Of a stretch of 15,072 bases of DNA, positions 14,213-15,072 are shown piece after piece (position 1 is the stretch's first letter; each line of letters opens with the position of its first letter). The DNA comes from Succinivibrionaceae bacterium UBA3769. GTDB taxonomy: Bacteria > Pseudomonadota > Gammaproteobacteria > Enterobacterales > Succinivibrionaceae. Where the stretch lies: NCBI GenBank assembly GCA_002372325.1, contig DFFT01000008.1, forward strand, positions 7,918 to 22,989, in the 5' to 3' direction. The notes under the pieces were generated by a model. It was given only the letters and a program-made list of their open reading frames with translations. It did no database searches and had not been told where the DNA came from. The position numbers and the translations under genes are program-made.

Positions 14213-14353
14213 GGAGCACTCCTTACCTTACCCGACTGAACCGCCTGACTAAAACATCTGACTAAACCAACCTTAATGACAGAAAAAAAATCCCTGTTAC
14301 CAAAAAGAAAAAACAGCAAAACCGCACAGAAAAGCCTCTCCTTACCCTGAAAG

Positions 14354-14421
14354 AGCCCGGGCTTTACCATAATTTTAACGGCCGGAAAATACTTTTGAAA
14401 ACACTTTCATAAAGATATGAT
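14354..14421. promoter_or_regulatory. Divergent regulatory region between helicase and antitoxin genes
   Basis: The gap 14213-14549 has no gene. On the minus strand TAAAAT (plus 14372-14377), with a TTTTCA-like -35 (plus 14396-14401, 18-bp spacer), is a weak candidate for the helicase. On the plus strand TTGAAA (14395-14400) and TATGAT (14416-14421) are separated by only 15 bp and could serve the antitoxin gene. The two -35 elements overlap. A perfect palindrome AGCCCGGGCT (14354-14363) sits at the expected start of the helicase transcript and could be an operator. The rest, 14213-14350 and 14422-14536, is A-rich with no clear feature. Confidence 0.35.
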
Positions 14422-14549
14422 CCCGCTTTGTGATCCTGAAAAGCATCTCAGCTCCGCTCCTGAAAACAGCCCTTGTCATGACCAATCTCTTCAGTTAAAA
14501 ACAGTCACAATGAACACGGGGACTCATGATTATTTCGGAGGTGACAATT

Positions 14550-14798
14550 ATGATGCAAGTCAGTGTAAGGGAGGCAAAAACCGACCTGTCAAAGCTGATC
14601 AGGCTTGTTGAAAGTGAAAAAGAGGATGAGGTTCAAATAACAAGGAACGGAAAGCCTGTTGTGAAAATTGTTCCGCTCCGCACCACTCCGGCATCAAAAC
14701 GCATTGGCGTTGCAGAAGGGAAGTTCATTGTCCCTGAAGACCTCGATGCCGGAAGCGCTGAGATTAATGAATCCCTCATGGACGGTGATTTGTTTTGA
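14550..14798 (+). CDS. Phd/YefM-family antitoxin
   Basis: An 82-residue protein with the typical Phd/YefM N-terminal fold: MQVSVREAKTDLSKLIRLVE (about 2-21), a charged turn, then VQITRNGKPVVKIVPL. This domain dimerises and binds operator DNA; the C-terminal tail (about 55-82, ending MDGDLF) would wrap and neutralise the partner toxin. ATG 14550 is preferred to the in-frame ATG 14526 because GGAGG (14537-14541) lies 8 nt before it. Proteins of this type are usually paired with a PIN-domain (VapC-like) or Doc toxin starting at or overlapping the antitoxin stop; here only a decayed toxin start follows. The gene itself looks intact. It may remain as an orphan antitoxin or as a DNA-binding regulator. 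Confidence 0.9.
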   Translation: MMQVSVREAKTDLSKLIRLVESEKEDEVQITRNGKPVVKIVPLRTTPASKRIGVAEGKFIVPEDLDAGSAEINESLMDGDLF

Positions 14799-14898
14799 AC
14801 ATTCTCATAAACACCCCGCATTGCTATCCGTCCAGATAGCGCCATCTGTTTCAGTTCTGTTTCGGTTGGGAAGCACTGCTAAAGCACGACTGTCCTGA
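14795..14898 (+). pseudogene. Remnant of a VapC-type PIN-domain toxin
   Basis: Overlapping the antitoxin stop, TTG 14795 opens a frame reading L-N-I-L-I-N-T. After a one-base shift near 14816, frame 1 gives A-L-L-S. PIN toxins paired with Phd antitoxins commonly begin M-N-I-L-I-D-T-H-A-L-L-W, so the match extends through the shift. The start is TTG rather than ATG, the first catalytic Asp reads Asn (AAC), and the frame is broken, after which it reaches TGA at 14896-14898 without other PIN motifs. Most of the about 130-residue toxin is missing. The toxin is therefore judged dead. The identification rests on about 12 residues plus the gene position. Confidence 0.6.
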
Positions 14899-14973
14899 AA
14901 ACAATCTGACTCTGCCCCAGGGCAATTTGCAGAATACTGTGAAGAATCAGAGCATACATGCCCGTCGGGGAGC

Positions 14974-15072
14974 CCTGAAGAGTTCATCAGGAATCTCAGG
15001 GGCAAAACCCGGGTAGATGCCCTGAATCAGATAAAGGAGCAGGATTACGCCGCAAGATACCGCCAGGACGGA
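14974..15072 (+). pseudogene. Fragment resembling the C-terminus of a DUF1703 (AAA-ATPase-like, PD-(D/E)XK) protein
   Basis: An open frame of about 33 residues runs to the window edge and reads PEEFIRNLRGKTRVDAL, then NQIKEQDYAARYRQDG. The pattern A-L-x-Q-I-K-x-x-x-Y-A-x-x-Y is typical of the C-terminal nuclease-like part of DUF1703 proteins. The frame is open back to 14899, but no start codon with a ribosome site is seen and the large AAA domain that should precede it is absent. It is therefore probably a decayed remnant, perhaps with more on the right. Identification is from a short motif only. Confidence 0.4.

Overview
The window looks like chromosome of a moderately GC-rich gammaproteobacterium. 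The main clues are the adjacent murB-birA pair (same order as in Escherichia coli), a DauA/YchM-type transporter very close to the E. coli protein, an AqpZ-type aquaporin and an MSHA-type pilin. A host-associated, succinate-metabolising relative of the Succinivibrionaceae (Aeromonadales) would fit, but that placement is inference.

Layout: (1) 1-960 (+): a promoter with an extended -10, a single MshA-like type IV prepilin gene and a strong hairpin terminator that can serve both strands. (2) 970-5489 (-): a tight co-directional cluster murA, murB, birA, a 116-aa unknown gene and a zeta-toxin-like P-loop kinase. There is a 99-nt gap after murA, then a 13-nt overlap, a GTGA overlap and a 1-nt gap. 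(3) 5686-7491 (-): dauA, a SulP-family C4-dicarboxylate transporter with a STAS domain. (4) 7781-8470 (+): aqpZ, divergent from dauA, with a 289-bp promoter region between them. (5) 8781-9254 (+): an unknown small membrane/coiled-coil protein preceded by a perfect-core CRP-type site. (6) 9395-14212 (-): a 1605-residue protein with a UvrD/Rep-like superfamily 1 helicase core, a long helical-repeat region, a KAEx tetrapeptide repeat, an RG-rich linker and a small C-terminal domain. (7) 14550-15072 (+): a Phd/YefM antitoxin gene, the decayed start of its PIN-domain toxin, and a fragment resembling the end of a DUF1703 (AAA-ATPase-like, PD-(D/E)XK) protein that runs off the window.

The most interesting arrangement is the (-) strand cluster at 970-5489. 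Characterised zeta/PezT toxins phosphorylate UDP-GlcNAc, the substrate of MurA, and the phosphorylated product inhibits MurA. A zeta-like kinase co-transcribed with murA and murB, next to a small uncharacterised gene in the antitoxin position, suggests either a toxin-antitoxin pair embedded in a peptidoglycan operon or a domesticated regulator of UDP-GlcNAc use. The giant helicase is the second item of interest; its role is unknown. The right end is a graveyard of accessory genes.
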